A DNA stretch of 64,000 bases. Origin: RGIG8497 sp045593265. GTDB taxonomy: Bacteria > Bacillota > Clostridia > RGIG6154. A program made the translations under genes and the position numbers. Shown here one piece after another: positions 43,530 to 52,498 of this stretch. The stretch's first letter is position 1, and every line of letters starts with the position of its first letter. Under the pieces are notes generated by a model. It did no database searches, was not told the origin of the DNA, and worked only from the letters and a program-made list of their open reading frames with translations. Location of the stretch: assembly GCA_045593265.1 (NCBI GenBank), contig JAZNWH010000129.1, forward strand, positions 4,992-68,991, read 5' to 3'.

Positions 43530-43949
43530 TTATCTCTTCTTTTTCTTTTTATTTACTCCTGCTATTCCTCCAATCATCCCCAAAACAACAGATAACAACA
43601 TTTTTATTACAAAATCAAGTCCGAAAGACGGTGCAGATACACTAATTACCGATATAACCACCACTCCATAGTAACATAAAGTTGCAATCAAGCCATTAAA
43701 CCAACCTTTTTTTCTTTGGCTGACCGATGCCAGAAAACCACAAACCACACAGGAGACATAATATAAAACATTAACGACCTTCTCTGCTGTTTCTGCACCC
43801 AGTGGTCCGTAAACCACCAAAGCAGACAATACAAGCATCCCGATAATAAGTACAAAATATGCCGTAACAACAGAAAAAATAACATTCCTTACCGAAATGT
43901 TATTTTTATCCTTTGTGTCATTTAATTGAAAATATTTTACAGTTGCCAT
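43530..43949 (-). CDS. TIGR04086-family membrane protein
   Basis: 139 aa with four membrane helices and a lysine-rich C-terminus. Members of this clostridial family usually lie next to yajC, as here (42 bp downstream of it). Function is not known. A good ribosome-binding site (GAGGTG) precedes the ATG. Confidence 0.7.
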   Translation of the reverse strand: MATVKYFQLNDTKDKNNISVRNVIFSVVTAYFVLIIGMLVLSALVVYGPLGAETAEKVVNVLYYVSCVVCGFLASVSQRKKGWFNGLIATLCYYGVVVISVISVSAPSFGLDFVIKMLLSVVLGMIGGIAGVNKKKKKR

Positions 43950-43991
43950 ACATTCACCTCTTAAAAAAAGAGTATGCCGGCATTGTTTGTA

Positions 43992-44312
43992 TTATTCCTG
44001 ATTTTCTTCTGTATCTTCAATAGCTTCTTCCTGAGCGCTTGCTGCATTTTCATCTGTCTTTTCAACGCTTCTTACTGCCCAGTCATCAATCTTAACCTTG
44101 TTATCGCCAACCATTGCAGTAATAACGCCGTTTTTGCTTGATACTACTTTTGCGTGAAAACCACCGATAGTAATAATCTTATCACCTTTTTTAAGTGAAG
44201 CAATCATATTCTTCTGTTCTTTGTCCTTCTTTTTCTGCGGTCTGATAAGAACAAAATAAAATACTGCAATAATTACAATAAAGTACAATATCATACCTGC
44301 TGAACCTTCCAT
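43992..44312 (-). CDS. yajC: Preprotein translocase subunit YajC
   Basis: 106 aa. One N-terminal helix, then FVLIRPQKKKDKEQKNMIASLKKGDKIITIGG, the YajC hallmark, and an acidic tail. It associates with SecDF and YidC at the translocon. AAAGGAGAA precedes the ATG. Confidence 0.93.
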   Translation of the reverse strand: MEGSAGMILYFIVIIAVFYFVLIRPQKKKDKEQKNMIASLKKGDKIITIGGFHAKVVSSKNGVITAMVGDNKVKIDDWAVRSVEKTDENAASAQEEAIEDTEENQE

Positions 44313-44399
44313 AGCAAATTCTCCTTTTTCTTTTATATTTCCATATTTGTACGGATAAACTTAATTATACATTAAATTCCTTTTTTATGCAAGTATATT

Positions 44400-45383
44400 T
44401 TATAAATTTTCACTCTGTTTTATTCGTCTTATATCGTTACCGTAAAATTCTACAGGAATATAGTCGCCGAAGAGTCTTGAGGTTATTCTTGATGAGTAGA
44501 TTTTCTCTAATTCTTCAGGTCCTAAATTAGTATTTATTATTGTCTTCTTACCTGAATTAAGTCTTGTATTAACCAAATCAAACAAAACTTCTGCTGTATA
44601 AGAAGTAATAAATTCTGTACCCAAATCATCAATTACAAGCAAATCCACATCGTAGGCATTATCTGTATGAAATTTTATAAGTTCATCTTTTTCTCCGTCG
44701 AACTTAATTTTATCAAACATTGAAAAAATCTTATATGCCGACTGGTAAAAAACACTTGCACCTTTATCCATTACTTTTTTTGCTATGCAACTTGAAAGAA
44801 AGGTTTTGCCAAGACCTGTACCACCGTAAAAAAGCAAATTCGGGCTTTCAGCAGAAAAGTTTTCTGCATATTCACAACACATCTTCTTTACTGAACTCAT
44901 TATGCGTCTGGGAGACGGATTGCCTTCATCACTGTAATAGTTAAGATTAAAGGTATCAAAAGATTGCTTGTCCATAACAAGAGGCAGATTTGAATTTTTA
45001 TGTATTTCTTCAACTATTCTTTTTTCGAAACAAGAACACATTTTCCCATCTGAAAAGCCGTTATCATTACACAATGAGCAAATTACATCTTCCTCAAGAT
45101 AGTCCTCAGAATAACCATTTTTCACAAGCAATTCTTTTTTATATACATTAAGCCTCTTGCTTTCTTCTCTGAATATTTTCAAATTTTCTTCAGGTGATGT
45201 TTTATTCGCCAAAGCACGGGTAAATTTAACTGCAAGCATAGAAATTTCTCTGTCTGTTTCTGCGATTTCAGGAATTCTTTCATAAATTTCCGAAATGCGT
45301 TCACTATGTCTTATTTTCTTTGTATTGGCTAAATTTTCATAATATTCTTTTACGGTTCTGTATACTTTATCAGGATATCTCAT
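44400..45383 (-). CDS. DnaI/DnaC-like helicase-loader ATPase
   Basis: 327 aa AAA+ protein. An N-terminal region with CSLCNDNGFSDGKMCSC (DnaI-type zinc site) precedes Walker A GGTGLGKTFLSSC, Walker B LLVIDDLGTE and sensor-like INTNLGPEEL. It probably loads the replicative helicase with the DnaD-like partner encoded upstream, with which it overlaps by four bases. Confidence 0.88.
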   Translation of the reverse strand: MRYPDKVYRTVKEYYENLANTKKIRHSERISEIYERIPEIAETDREISMLAVKFTRALANKTSPEENLKIFREESKRLNVYKKELLVKNGYSEDYLEEDVICSLCNDNGFSDGKMCSCFEKRIVEEIHKNSNLPLVMDKQSFDTFNLNYYSDEGNPSPRRIMSSVKKMCCEYAENFSAESPNLLFYGGTGLGKTFLSSCIAKKVMDKGASVFYQSAYKIFSMFDKIKFDGEKDELIKFHTDNAYDVDLLVIDDLGTEFITSYTAEVLFDLVNTRLNSGKKTIINTNLGPEELEKIYSSRITSRLFGDYIPVEFYGNDIRRIKQSENL

Positions 45384-46306
45384 TTATTTTCACTCTCTTC
45401 ATAATTTTTTCCCAAAAGTCTTTCCAATGATTTTTTCCTTATGTCGTCAAAATCAGTTGTACCTTGCTGAAAATTATTAAAACCTGTTTTCTTCACTATT
45501 GGCTTTATTTCTCCTGCAGCAGGGTCATTTAATATCTTGTCTGTATATGCAAAAGAAATTTTCCCTGTTTTTTCCACTGCAGTTTCGTAAGCCTTAAGAA
45601 TTTCGTCATCAGTAAATTTTTCTGTCCATTTGGCAATATATTCCCGTTCTTTTTTGATAAGATTTCTGCCATAAATTCCCAGCATCATTTTTATATGTTC
45701 GCATTTTTCGTCTCTTAATTCCTGTTGCCGGATATACTCGTTTGCTTTTGAAACAGTATCAATTTCTCTTTCTTTCCAGTCAACTGCACATTTTTCAAGA
45801 TATCCCATTGAAGTCTTGCCCTTTCCTGCAAGATAGAACATAAGTATACTTATAACATCAGCACCAAGTCCTGTCCAGTTGTAAACACTTAAAAGAGAAT
45901 TAACCATTCCTTCGTTAAGACTTTTTCCGTACGCCTGTTCTGCAGATTCACAAAGCTCCTTAAAAATCTTATCGTCAACACAATTTAAATCGTCAACACA
46001 AAAAGAGCGTGAACAAACCGACTTTTCTTCTTTTGCACATACAGGTAAAAGAAGAATTTTATTTTTAGAAATTTTTATAATTCCCATCTGTTCTATTTTA
46101 TTAAGGGCATCAAACACCAATGATATTTCCACCCCTGTCTTTGCAGCAATAATATCAACATCTGTATCAGTATTATTATGGCACAACATAAAAACATAAA
46201 GACATACCTTAAGCTCTGTTTCACTCAGCAAACGCATATCGTTTCTGATAAAGCTTTCAGGTATTACGATGTTGCCGCTATAACCTTCTTTTATTGTGAA
46301 AAACAC
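45380..46306 (-). CDS. DnaD-domain replication protein
   Basis: 308 aa from a GTG (GGGGGC upstream). It has an N-terminal winged-helix-like region (LSETELKVCLYVFML) and a C-terminal DnaD/DnaB2 domain ending IAKWTEKFTDDEILKAYETAV. It likely remodels DNA and recruits the helicase loader in initiation, as DnaB/DnaD do in Bacillus. Confidence 0.85.
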   Translation of the reverse strand: MFFTIKEGYSGNIVIPESFIRNDMRLLSETELKVCLYVFMLCHNNTDTDVDIIAAKTGVEISLVFDALNKIEQMGIIKISKNKILLLPVCAKEEKSVCSRSFCVDDLNCVDDKIFKELCESAEQAYGKSLNEGMVNSLLSVYNWTGLGADVISILMFYLAGKGKTSMGYLEKCAVDWKEREIDTVSKANEYIRQQELRDEKCEHIKMMLGIYGRNLIKKEREYIAKWTEKFTDDEILKAYETAVEKTGKISFAYTDKILNDPAAGEIKPIVKKTGFNNFQQGTTDFDDIRKKSLERLLGKNYEESENK

Positions 46307-46366
46307 TATTTTGCCCCCTTTTTATAAAATTATAACACAAATATTCAAAAAAATACACCCTTTTTC

Positions 46367-46395
46367 TTGACATTTATTAAAAAAAAAGTTAAAAT
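46367..46395 (+). promoter_or_regulatory. SigA-type promoter of rny
   Basis: TTGACA (46367-46372), 17 bp, TAAAAT (46390-46395), about 45 bp before the coding region, divergent from the dnaD-like gene. Confidence 0.7.
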
Positions 46396-46440
46396 AGTTA
46401 GTGTATTTGTGTACTAAGTTCTTTTATGTGTATATAATTA

Positions 46441-48012
46441 ATGTTAAATATTTACAGGGAGGTGTTGTTTATCCAGATATTAATTACAATTGCAATTGCT
46501 GTTGTTACTGCCATTGTTGCTTTTTTCGCAGGCAGTTTATATAGAAAAAAAGTTGCCGAAGCAAAAGTTGGCGGTGCAGAACAACAAGCAAAAAACATAG
46601 TTAACGATGCAATCAAAGCTGCTGAAAGCAAAAAGCGTGAAATTTTGCTTGAAGCAAAAGAAGAAACACATAATTTAAAATCTGAATTAGACAAGGAAAT
46701 CAAAGAAAGACGCAGTGAAATTCAGCGTCAGGAACGCAGAAATCAGCAAAAAGAAGAATCTTTGGATAAAAAATCCGAAAGTCTTGACAAAAAAGATGAG
46801 TTACTTAACCAAAAGCTCAAAGAAGCTGATGAAATTAAAGAACAGGTAAACAAGACACTGGCAGAAGAAATTGAAAAGCTTGAAAAAATTTCAGGGCTTT
46901 CCTCAGCAGAAGCTAAAGAATATCTTCTCAAAAATATGGAAAGCGAAATCAAGCATGAAGCAGCTATTATGATTAAAGACATTGAAGCCAATGTCAAAGA
47001 AGAATCAGAAAAGCGCGCAAGAAATATTTTAAGCGCTGCTATTCAAAGATGTGCTGCAGACCATGTTGCAGAATCAACTGTATCTGTTGTTGCACTTCCA
47101 AGCGATGACATGAAGGGCAGAATTATCGGACGTGAGGGCAGAAACATCAGAACACTTGAAACAATGACAGGCATTGACCTGATAATTGATGACACTCCTG
47201 AAGCTGTTGTTATTTCAGGCTTTGACCCAATAAGAAGAGAAGTGGCGAGAGTAGCTCTTGAAAAGTTAATCTCAGATGGCAGAATTCATCCTGCACGTAT
47301 TGAAGAAACTGTAGAAAGAGCAAAAAGAGATGTTGACAGCACCATAAAAGAAGAGGGTGAAAAAGCAACCTTTGATACCGGTGTTCATGGTCTTCATCCT
47401 GATATCATTAAGCTCCTTGGTAAGCTTAAGTACAGAACAAGCTACGGACAGAATGTTTTAAAACACTCCATTGAGGTATCACAGATTTCAGGACTTCTTG
47501 CAACTGAACTTGGTGTTGATACTGCAATGGCAAAAAGAGCAGGTCTTTTACACGATATTGGTAAAGCTGTTGACCACGAAATTGAAGGTTCGCATATTGA
47601 TATCGGCGTTGACATTTTAAGAAAATACAAAGAAAATCCACAAATCATCCACGCTGTACACGCCCATCACGGAGATGTGGAAGCTACAAGTGATTTAGCA
47701 TTTATTGTACAGGCTGCTGACTCAATATCAGCTGCAAGACCCGGTGCAAGACGTGAAAACATTGAAACTTATATTAAACGTCTTGAAAAGCTTGAAGAAA
47801 TTGCAAATGACTTTGACGGTGTTGAACACTCATTTGCTATTCAGGCAGGCCGTGAAATCAGAATTATGGTTAAACCTGATCAAATTGGTGATGACGATGT
47901 TATAATTCTTGCAAGAAATATTGTAAAAAGAATTGAAAGTGAACTTGAATATCCCGGTCAGATTAAGGTTAACGTAATAAGAGAAACACGTGCTATTGAC
48001 TACGCAAAATAA
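46441..48012 (+). CDS. rny: Ribonuclease Y
   Basis: 523 aa. N-terminal membrane helix (about 12-32), long charged coiled coil (35-200), KH domain (GRIIGREGRNIRTLETMTG) and HD domain (LLHDIGKAVDHE, HAHHGD). It is the membrane endonuclease starting mRNA decay in Firmicutes. The first ATG (46441) has no ribosome-binding site. A strong AGGGAGGTG lies inside the frame at 46456-46464, and the best-spaced codon after it is ATC at 46471, with TTG at 46465 very close. The true start is therefore unclear; a shorter N-terminus of 10 residues fewer is likely. Confidence 0.93.
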   Translation: MLNIYREVLFIQILITIAIAVVTAIVAFFAGSLYRKKVAEAKVGGAEQQAKNIVNDAIKAAESKKREILLEAKEETHNLKSELDKEIKERRSEIQRQERRNQQKEESLDKKSESLDKKDELLNQKLKEADEIKEQVNKTLAEEIEKLEKISGLSSAEAKEYLLKNMESEIKHEAAIMIKDIEANVKEESEKRARNILSAAIQRCAADHVAESTVSVVALPSDDMKGRIIGREGRNIRTLETMTGIDLIIDDTPEAVVISGFDPIRREVARVALEKLISDGRIHPARIEETVERAKRDVDSTIKEEGEKATFDTGVHGLHPDIIKLLGKLKYRTSYGQNVLKHSIEVSQISGLLATELGVDTAMAKRAGLLHDIGKAVDHEIEGSHIDIGVDILRKYKENPQIIHAVHAHHGDVEATSDLAFIVQAADSISAARPGARRENIETYIKRLEKLEEIANDFDGVEHSFAIQAGREIRIMVKPDQIGDDDVIILARNIVKRIESELEYPGQIKVNVIRETRAIDYAK

Positions 48013-48014
48013 TA

Positions 48015-48046
48015 GAAAAAAACGGTTGGTCATCCAACCGTTTTTT
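48015..48046. terminator. Bidirectional terminator after rny
   Basis: AAAAAACGGTTGG pairs with CCAACCGTTTTTT around TCAT. It serves rny and, on the other strand, the convergent 387-aa gene, whose stop codon lies in the stem. Confidence 0.85.
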
Positions 48047-49193
48047 GATTTATTTCCGTTACTATATCTACTACCTTTGAAAGAATGTTTTCCATATCGT
48101 TAAGCCTATTTGCAATTTGTAAGAGTATTTGAGAGGTGTTATCATTTTCTATTGCTCTTTTGATACTTTTAATCTCCTCTGAAACACTTTTTGTTTCATT
48201 TTTGGTTACTCCTGCAAACTTTTCTATATTGTTATCATCTTCTGTATTATGTAATTTTCTGCGATAATTGAGATAATCATTTTCTTTGCCAAACAACCTC
48301 TTATATTCGTTTCCTTTTTTAAATGCATAGGTGTAAATGTAGTTACTATCATTAAAATCAAAGTCCTTTTGACCTGATATTTTTACGAGCATATATTTTT
48401 CAAAACCATCACAATGAAGATAATTTACATTATCCCACCTCTCATCCTTAAATTTACTTGCCAGTAATTTACCATAATACTCAAACACACAAACGACACT
48501 TTCTTCGTTATTTAGAAGACAACACTGAACCGACTTTGACAAAGACGATGCAACCACAGCTGAATCAACTATAACTTTATATGTATTTGAATTTTTGACA
48601 CAACAGGCAATATGTTTATTATTTCCTTTATCCAGACACATACTTATATGGTAGACCTTTTCTTCAAGTGTCATAATTCTTTCTCTGCTTTCCCATCTTT
48701 TGGACTTCCACACATATACTGCTGTTTGCAGTGTTTCTCCATTGGTATATGCTATATGTATATTTCGTTTTTCATCTTTAACAATACAAAAATTTATTTC
48801 GTTTTCACTTTCGCATATAACATCGGGATTTGTTCTGCTACCAAATATTTGATGAACAAGCAGGTATTTTTCATTATGTTTTAAAACATAAAATCCACAA
48901 AGCCAATTGTTGTTGCTTATCAATGTTATATTGTGATTATAATTTTCATTTTTAGTTGATTCTAAAACACATTCTCTGTCCCATATTCCATTATATGCTG
49001 ACACATAAAGATTTCCTTTGGTTTGTGTCATTACATACAACACACCATTTTCGCTTACAGCAACATCAAAATCATCCATATCACATTCACAGACTGTTTC
49101 ACATATTTGCCTATCAGGTCTATAACACTTAAGAGCCCCATCGTCTGAAAAAAATTCCCATATTCCATTGGTATCATAAACAAGTTTTTTCAT
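48030..49193 (-). CDS. Predicted beta-propeller protein with a C-terminal coiled coil
   Basis: 387 aa, no signal peptide. Residues 1-310 consist of repeated short beta-strand phrases (GIWEFFSDDG, GVLYVMTQTKGNLYVSAYNGIW, NIHIAYTNGETLQ), suggesting a six- or seven-bladed propeller. A charged linker and a helical coiled coil (about 335-387) follow, many of the residues being Glu, Asn or Ile. Cysteines are frequent. I recognise no named family. It lies directly upstream of and divergent from the interrupted Cys-rich gene, so a spore-related role is possible. GGAGGAATTTGT precedes the ATG. Confidence 0.6.
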   Translation of the reverse strand: MKKLVYDTNGIWEFFSDDGALKCYRPDRQICETVCECDMDDFDVAVSENGVLYVMTQTKGNLYVSAYNGIWDRECVLESTKNENYNHNITLISNNNWLCGFYVLKHNEKYLLVHQIFGSRTNPDVICESENEINFCIVKDEKRNIHIAYTNGETLQTAVYVWKSKRWESRERIMTLEEKVYHISMCLDKGNNKHIACCVKNSNTYKVIVDSAVVASSLSKSVQCCLLNNEESVVCVFEYYGKLLASKFKDERWDNVNYLHCDGFEKYMLVKISGQKDFDFNDSNYIYTYAFKKGNEYKRLFGKENDYLNYRRKLHNTEDDNNIEKFAGVTKNETKSVSEEIKSIKRAIENDNTSQILLQIANRLNDMENILSKVVDIVTEINQKTVG

Positions 49194-49248
49194 ACAAATT
49201 CCTCCAATAGTATACTTTATGAATTTAAATCTATTATTATACTTTGTA

Positions 49249-49275
49249 ACATTTTATAAAACTCAACATAGTATG
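49249..49275 (+). promoter_or_regulatory. Possible SigK/SigE-like promoter of the interrupted gene
   Basis: AC (49249-49250), 16 bp, then CATAGTATG (49267-49275) fits the mother-cell sigma pattern AC-N16/17-CATANNNTA except for the last base. It is 36 bp before the ATG. Good TTGACA/TATAAT elements are not seen here. This is a pattern match only. Confidence 0.35.
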
Positions 49276-49310
49276 TATTGGGTGAAGCAATATTTCAAGG
49301 AGGTAAAAAT

Positions 49311-49571
49311 ATGAACAGAGAGGTTACTCCCGGTCCTATCACTAATGGAGGAAACTGTATTAAGGAAGCAGTGTGTATACACACAGATAAAGTTTATGAT
49401 TCCTGCAGAGATAAAGAGTGTCTTCAGGATTTAAGAGTTTATTTTACAGTTCCTGATCAGGCTATTATCGATGCCTCATCAAGTGTAAAAATCACAAACG
49501 CAGAAGTTTTATGGGTATACACAGAGGTGTATCTTTTTACCAACTCTTTATCATTGACAAAAACATTTTAG
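49311..49571 (+). pseudogene. N-terminal segment of an interrupted Cys-rich clostridial protein
   Basis: ATG at 49311 with AAGGAGGTAAAAAT upstream. Residues 1-71 (opening MNREVTPGPITNGGNCIKEA, then CIHTDKVYDSCRDKECLQDLRVYF and AEVLWVYT) are the conserved start of a Cys-rich protein of about 275 aa known to me only as an unnamed clostridial family. At 49517-49525 (ATACACAGA) homology stops, and the frame runs into 15 unrelated residues and a stop at 49571. The rest of the protein is encoded at 56817-57437. Joining the segments at the shared ATACACAGA restores VLWVYTDVEPVQF in phase and gives 275 residues. As it stands the gene is broken, possibly reversibly. Confidence 0.8.
49509..49536 (+). 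other. Left recombination junction (attL)
   Basis: The shared core ATACACAGA is at 49517-49525. The flanking gene half contributes GGGTATACACA and the element half contributes GGTGTATCTTT. The likely crossover dinucleotide is GA (49524-49525), as expected for a serine recombinase. Same orientation as the right junction. Confidence 0.75.
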
Positions 49572-49582
49572 AGTGCTATAAT
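49554..49582 (+). promoter_or_regulatory. Consensus SigA promoter at the left end of the element
   Basis: TTGACA (49554-49559), 17 bp, TATAAT (49577-49582): both hexamers are perfect. It drives capD-cpsD-cpsB and belongs to the element, not to the interrupted gene. Confidence 0.85.
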
Positions 49583-49622
49583 TAAGGGTGAATATATAAA
49601 AAAATTAATATGCGGTGGTATT

Positions 49623-51500
49623 ATGAAAAATTTAAAACTGAACAAATATACTTTGCTATTTTCGTTCACAGATATTTTAACAATTGCTTGTGCTTTTTTT
49701 TGTGGTTTCTTACTATTAAATCCTTTGGGCGCTTTTTCGGAAAATGAACTATACACTCTATGTCAATATATACTTATAACAGCATTTGTCAACATGTTGT
49801 CATTGTTATTTTCGGGAACTTACAATAAAGTATGGACTAAAGCTACCATTGTTGATTATTTCCAGACCGTTTTCTTAGTTTCTTTCAATTTTATATTTTC
49901 ATATATAATCGCAATTATTGCAAATTCACATCATGTTTCGATCAAGCTTTACATAGTTTCGGCTTTCCTTACCTGTATGCTTGTTTTTGTTTCCCGAACA
50001 TCTGTAAGATTTTTATCATATTACCAGCATTATTTAATTTTAAAATCAAAACACAATAAGCAAAAGAAAGTGCTGATAGTAGGAGCAGGCTCTGCAGCAA
50101 AAATGCTCCTTGAAGATATACTTCTTAACAATCCTCTTAGTTATAACATAGCCGGCTTTGTTGATGATAACACAGAAAAAGTGGGCAGTTATCTTATGGG
50201 ATACCGTGTATTGGGTACAAGAGACGACATTCCTAAAATATGTGAAAAAGACAATATTGATACAATAATAATTGCAATTCCTTCCGCTTCCAAAAAAGAG
50301 ATATCAAGAATTTTAGAATACTGTTCAAAAACAGATTGCAATGTTAAAATGGTTCCTGGTATCGGGGAGCTTATAAGTGTCAATGATGTGGGAATTTTCA
50401 AGCAGACAAGAAACATTCAGTTTGACGACCTTCTTTCCCGCGAACCTGTATCTCTTAACAACAAAGAAATATCAAACATACTTAAAGATAACGTCGTTAT
50501 GGTTACCGGCGGAGGCGGATCTATCGGAAGTGAGCTTTGCAAACAGATTGCAAAATTTGCTCCCTCAAAACTTATAATTGTTGACATTTATGAAAACACA
50601 ACTTATGACACACAAATTGAACTTAAAAAATCTTTTCCGAATCTTGAACTTGAAGTTATCATTGCATCCATAAAAGATGAGGAAAGAATGGAGAATATTT
50701 TTGATAAATACAGACCCGATATTGTTTACCATGCAGCAGCACACAAGCATGTACCTCTGATGGAAGACAGTCCCGGCGAAGCTGTTGAAAATAATATTTT
50801 CGGTACATACATTGTTGCAAAATGTGCTGATAAATTTGAAGTTAAAAAATTCATTATGGTTTCTACAGACAAAGCTGTTAACCCTACAAATGTTATGGGT
50901 GCAACAAAACGTTTCTGCGAGATGATTGTACAGTCAATGAATACTGTAAGTAAGACAACCTATTCCTGTGTGCGTTTTGGCAATGTCCTCGGAAGCCACG
51001 GTTCAGTTATACCACTATTCAAAAAACAAATCGAACAAGGTGGCCCCGTTACTGTTACACATAAAGATATTACAAGATTTTTTATGACAATTCCTGAAGC
51101 AGCTCAGCTAATACTCCAGGCATCATCTTACGCTAAAAGTGGTGAAATTTTTGTTCTTGATATGGGTGAACCGGTTAAAATATATGACCTGGCAGTTAAA
51201 TATATTAAGCTTTCCGGCTACAAACCCGGCATTGATATTGATATTGATATCGTGGGACTTCGTCCTGGAGAAAAGCTTTATGAAGAACTGTTAATGGATG
51301 AAGAAGGACTTACAAATACTTCTAACGAAAGTATCTTTATAGGAAAAACTACAGCAATTGACTTGAACGTTATCAAAACTCATCTTAAACATCTTTCAAC
51401 AGTAGTTAACTCCAAAAACAATGATGAGATTATAAGTGCCCTTCATGATGCTGTTCCTACTTTTGTATCTGCGGATGACTACAATTGCATAAAATCATAA
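49623..51500 (+). CDS. CapD/WbpM-type nucleotide-sugar dehydratase/epimerase
   Basis: 625 aa. Four N-terminal membrane helices (to about 125), a CoA-binding-like Rossmann region (VGAGSAAKMLLEDILL, about 152) and an extended SDR domain with VTGGGGSIGSELCKQI (about 295) and STDKAVNPTNVMGATKR, where Met replaces the usual catalytic Tyr, as in long WbpM-type members. It probably makes a UDP-4-keto-6-deoxy-hexosamine for surface polysaccharide. First gene of the element's plus-strand operon; ribosome-binding site GCGGTGG. Confidence 0.9.
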   Translation: MKNLKLNKYTLLFSFTDILTIACAFFCGFLLLNPLGAFSENELYTLCQYILITAFVNMLSLLFSGTYNKVWTKATIVDYFQTVFLVSFNFIFSYIIAIIANSHHVSIKLYIVSAFLTCMLVFVSRTSVRFLSYYQHYLILKSKHNKQKKVLIVGAGSAAKMLLEDILLNNPLSYNIAGFVDDNTEKVGSYLMGYRVLGTRDDIPKICEKDNIDTIIIAIPSASKKEISRILEYCSKTDCNVKMVPGIGELISVNDVGIFKQTRNIQFDDLLSREPVSLNNKEISNILKDNVVMVTGGGGSIGSELCKQIAKFAPSKLIIVDIYENTTYDTQIELKKSFPNLELEVIIASIKDEERMENIFDKYRPDIVYHAAAHKHVPLMEDSPGEAVENNIFGTYIVAKCADKFEVKKFIMVSTDKAVNPTNVMGATKRFCEMIVQSMNTVSKTTYSCVRFGNVLGSHGSVIPLFKKQIEQGGPVTVTHKDITRFFMTIPEAAQLILQASSYAKSGEIFVLDMGEPVKIYDLAVKYIKLSGYKPGIDIDIDIVGLRPGEKLYEELLMDEEGLTNTSNESIFIGKTTAIDLNVIKTHLKHLSTVVNSKNNDEIISALHDAVPTFVSADDYNCIKS

Positions 51501-51550
51501 TCATTATATAGAAATTAAAATTCAATATATATTTTGAAAGGATTACTTAA

Positions 51551-52426
51551 ATGAAATTTTTACAAAAAAACAAAAACAAAGATAAAGCAAATGACAACAA
51601 GAATTACAAATATAATATTATTACAGACAATTCTCCTTTTTACATCAAGGAAGCCTATAAATCTTTGAGAACAAACATAATGTTCACTCTTGAAAACGAA
51701 ACTTCAAAAGTAATTCTTATTACAAGCTCTATGGCCAAAGAAGGTAAATCAACTGTTTCAATCAACACTGCTATTACATTTGCCCAAACAGGCAGCAAAG
51801 TAATTCTTATTGATTGCGATTTAAGAAAACCTAAAATACACAGATATATGGATTTGCAAAATCAAAATGGTCTTTCTAATCTTCTAGGTGGATTTGCCAG
51901 CCTTGACGATGTAATCAGCCATACAAAATATGGATTTGACTGTATTACCTGTGGGCACATCCCACCAAACCCATCGGAATTACTTTCCTCAAATAAAATG
52001 GCAGACTTATTAGTTAAGCTTCGTGAGAAATATGATTACATCTTACTGGATACTCCTCCTGTGAATGTGGTTACCGATACCTGTGCAATCGGCAAGTTAG
52101 TAGATGGCGCGATTTTCGTTGTTAAGCACAACACCACAATGAATACAGACGTGGATGCAGCTATTGCTGCACTTGAATTTTCAGAAACAAAAATACTTGG
52201 TTTTGTTTTCAACTCCTCTCCTACTGCAGGCGTTTTAGGATATCAAAAACGTGTTGGATACAGAAAATACTATTCATACAGAAAATATGGATATTCAAAA
52301 GGAAAATACGGATACTACAACAGCTACAAAAATTATGGTGGATACGGATATGGTTATTCTCCATCATCTTCAAAAACAGCGAATAACGAATCATCAAAAG
52401 ATACAAATTCAGAAAATAAACAGTAA
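51551..52426 (+). CDS. CpsD-type bacterial tyrosine kinase
   Basis: 291 aa BY-kinase: Walker A SSMAKEGKSTVS, Walker A' ILIDCDLRKPKIH and Walker B YILLDTPPVNVVTDT. The C-terminal tail (about 235-275) is packed with tyrosines (RKYYSYRKYGYSKGKYGYY and GGYGYGY), the autophosphorylation cluster, more tyrosines than in many relatives. It needs a CapA/YveK-type membrane activator, which is encoded in the convergent operon at 53253-53963. It controls export or chain length of polysaccharide. Confidence 0.92.
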   Translation: MKFLQKNKNKDKANDNKNYKYNIITDNSPFYIKEAYKSLRTNIMFTLENETSKVILITSSMAKEGKSTVSINTAITFAQTGSKVILIDCDLRKPKIHRYMDLQNQNGLSNLLGGFASLDDVISHTKYGFDCITCGHIPPNPSELLSSNKMADLLVKLREKYDYILLDTPPVNVVTDTCAIGKLVDGAIFVVKHNTTMNTDVDAAIAALEFSETKILGFVFNSSPTAGVLGYQKRVGYRKYYSYRKYGYSKGKYGYYNSYKNYGGYGYGYSPSSSKTANNESSKDTNSENKQ

Positions 52427-52498
52427 CCGAAACAACCACAACACTGAAGATGCCTTTAGTATTTGTGGCTTCGGCTGAGTTATCAGAAAGGTTAATTT

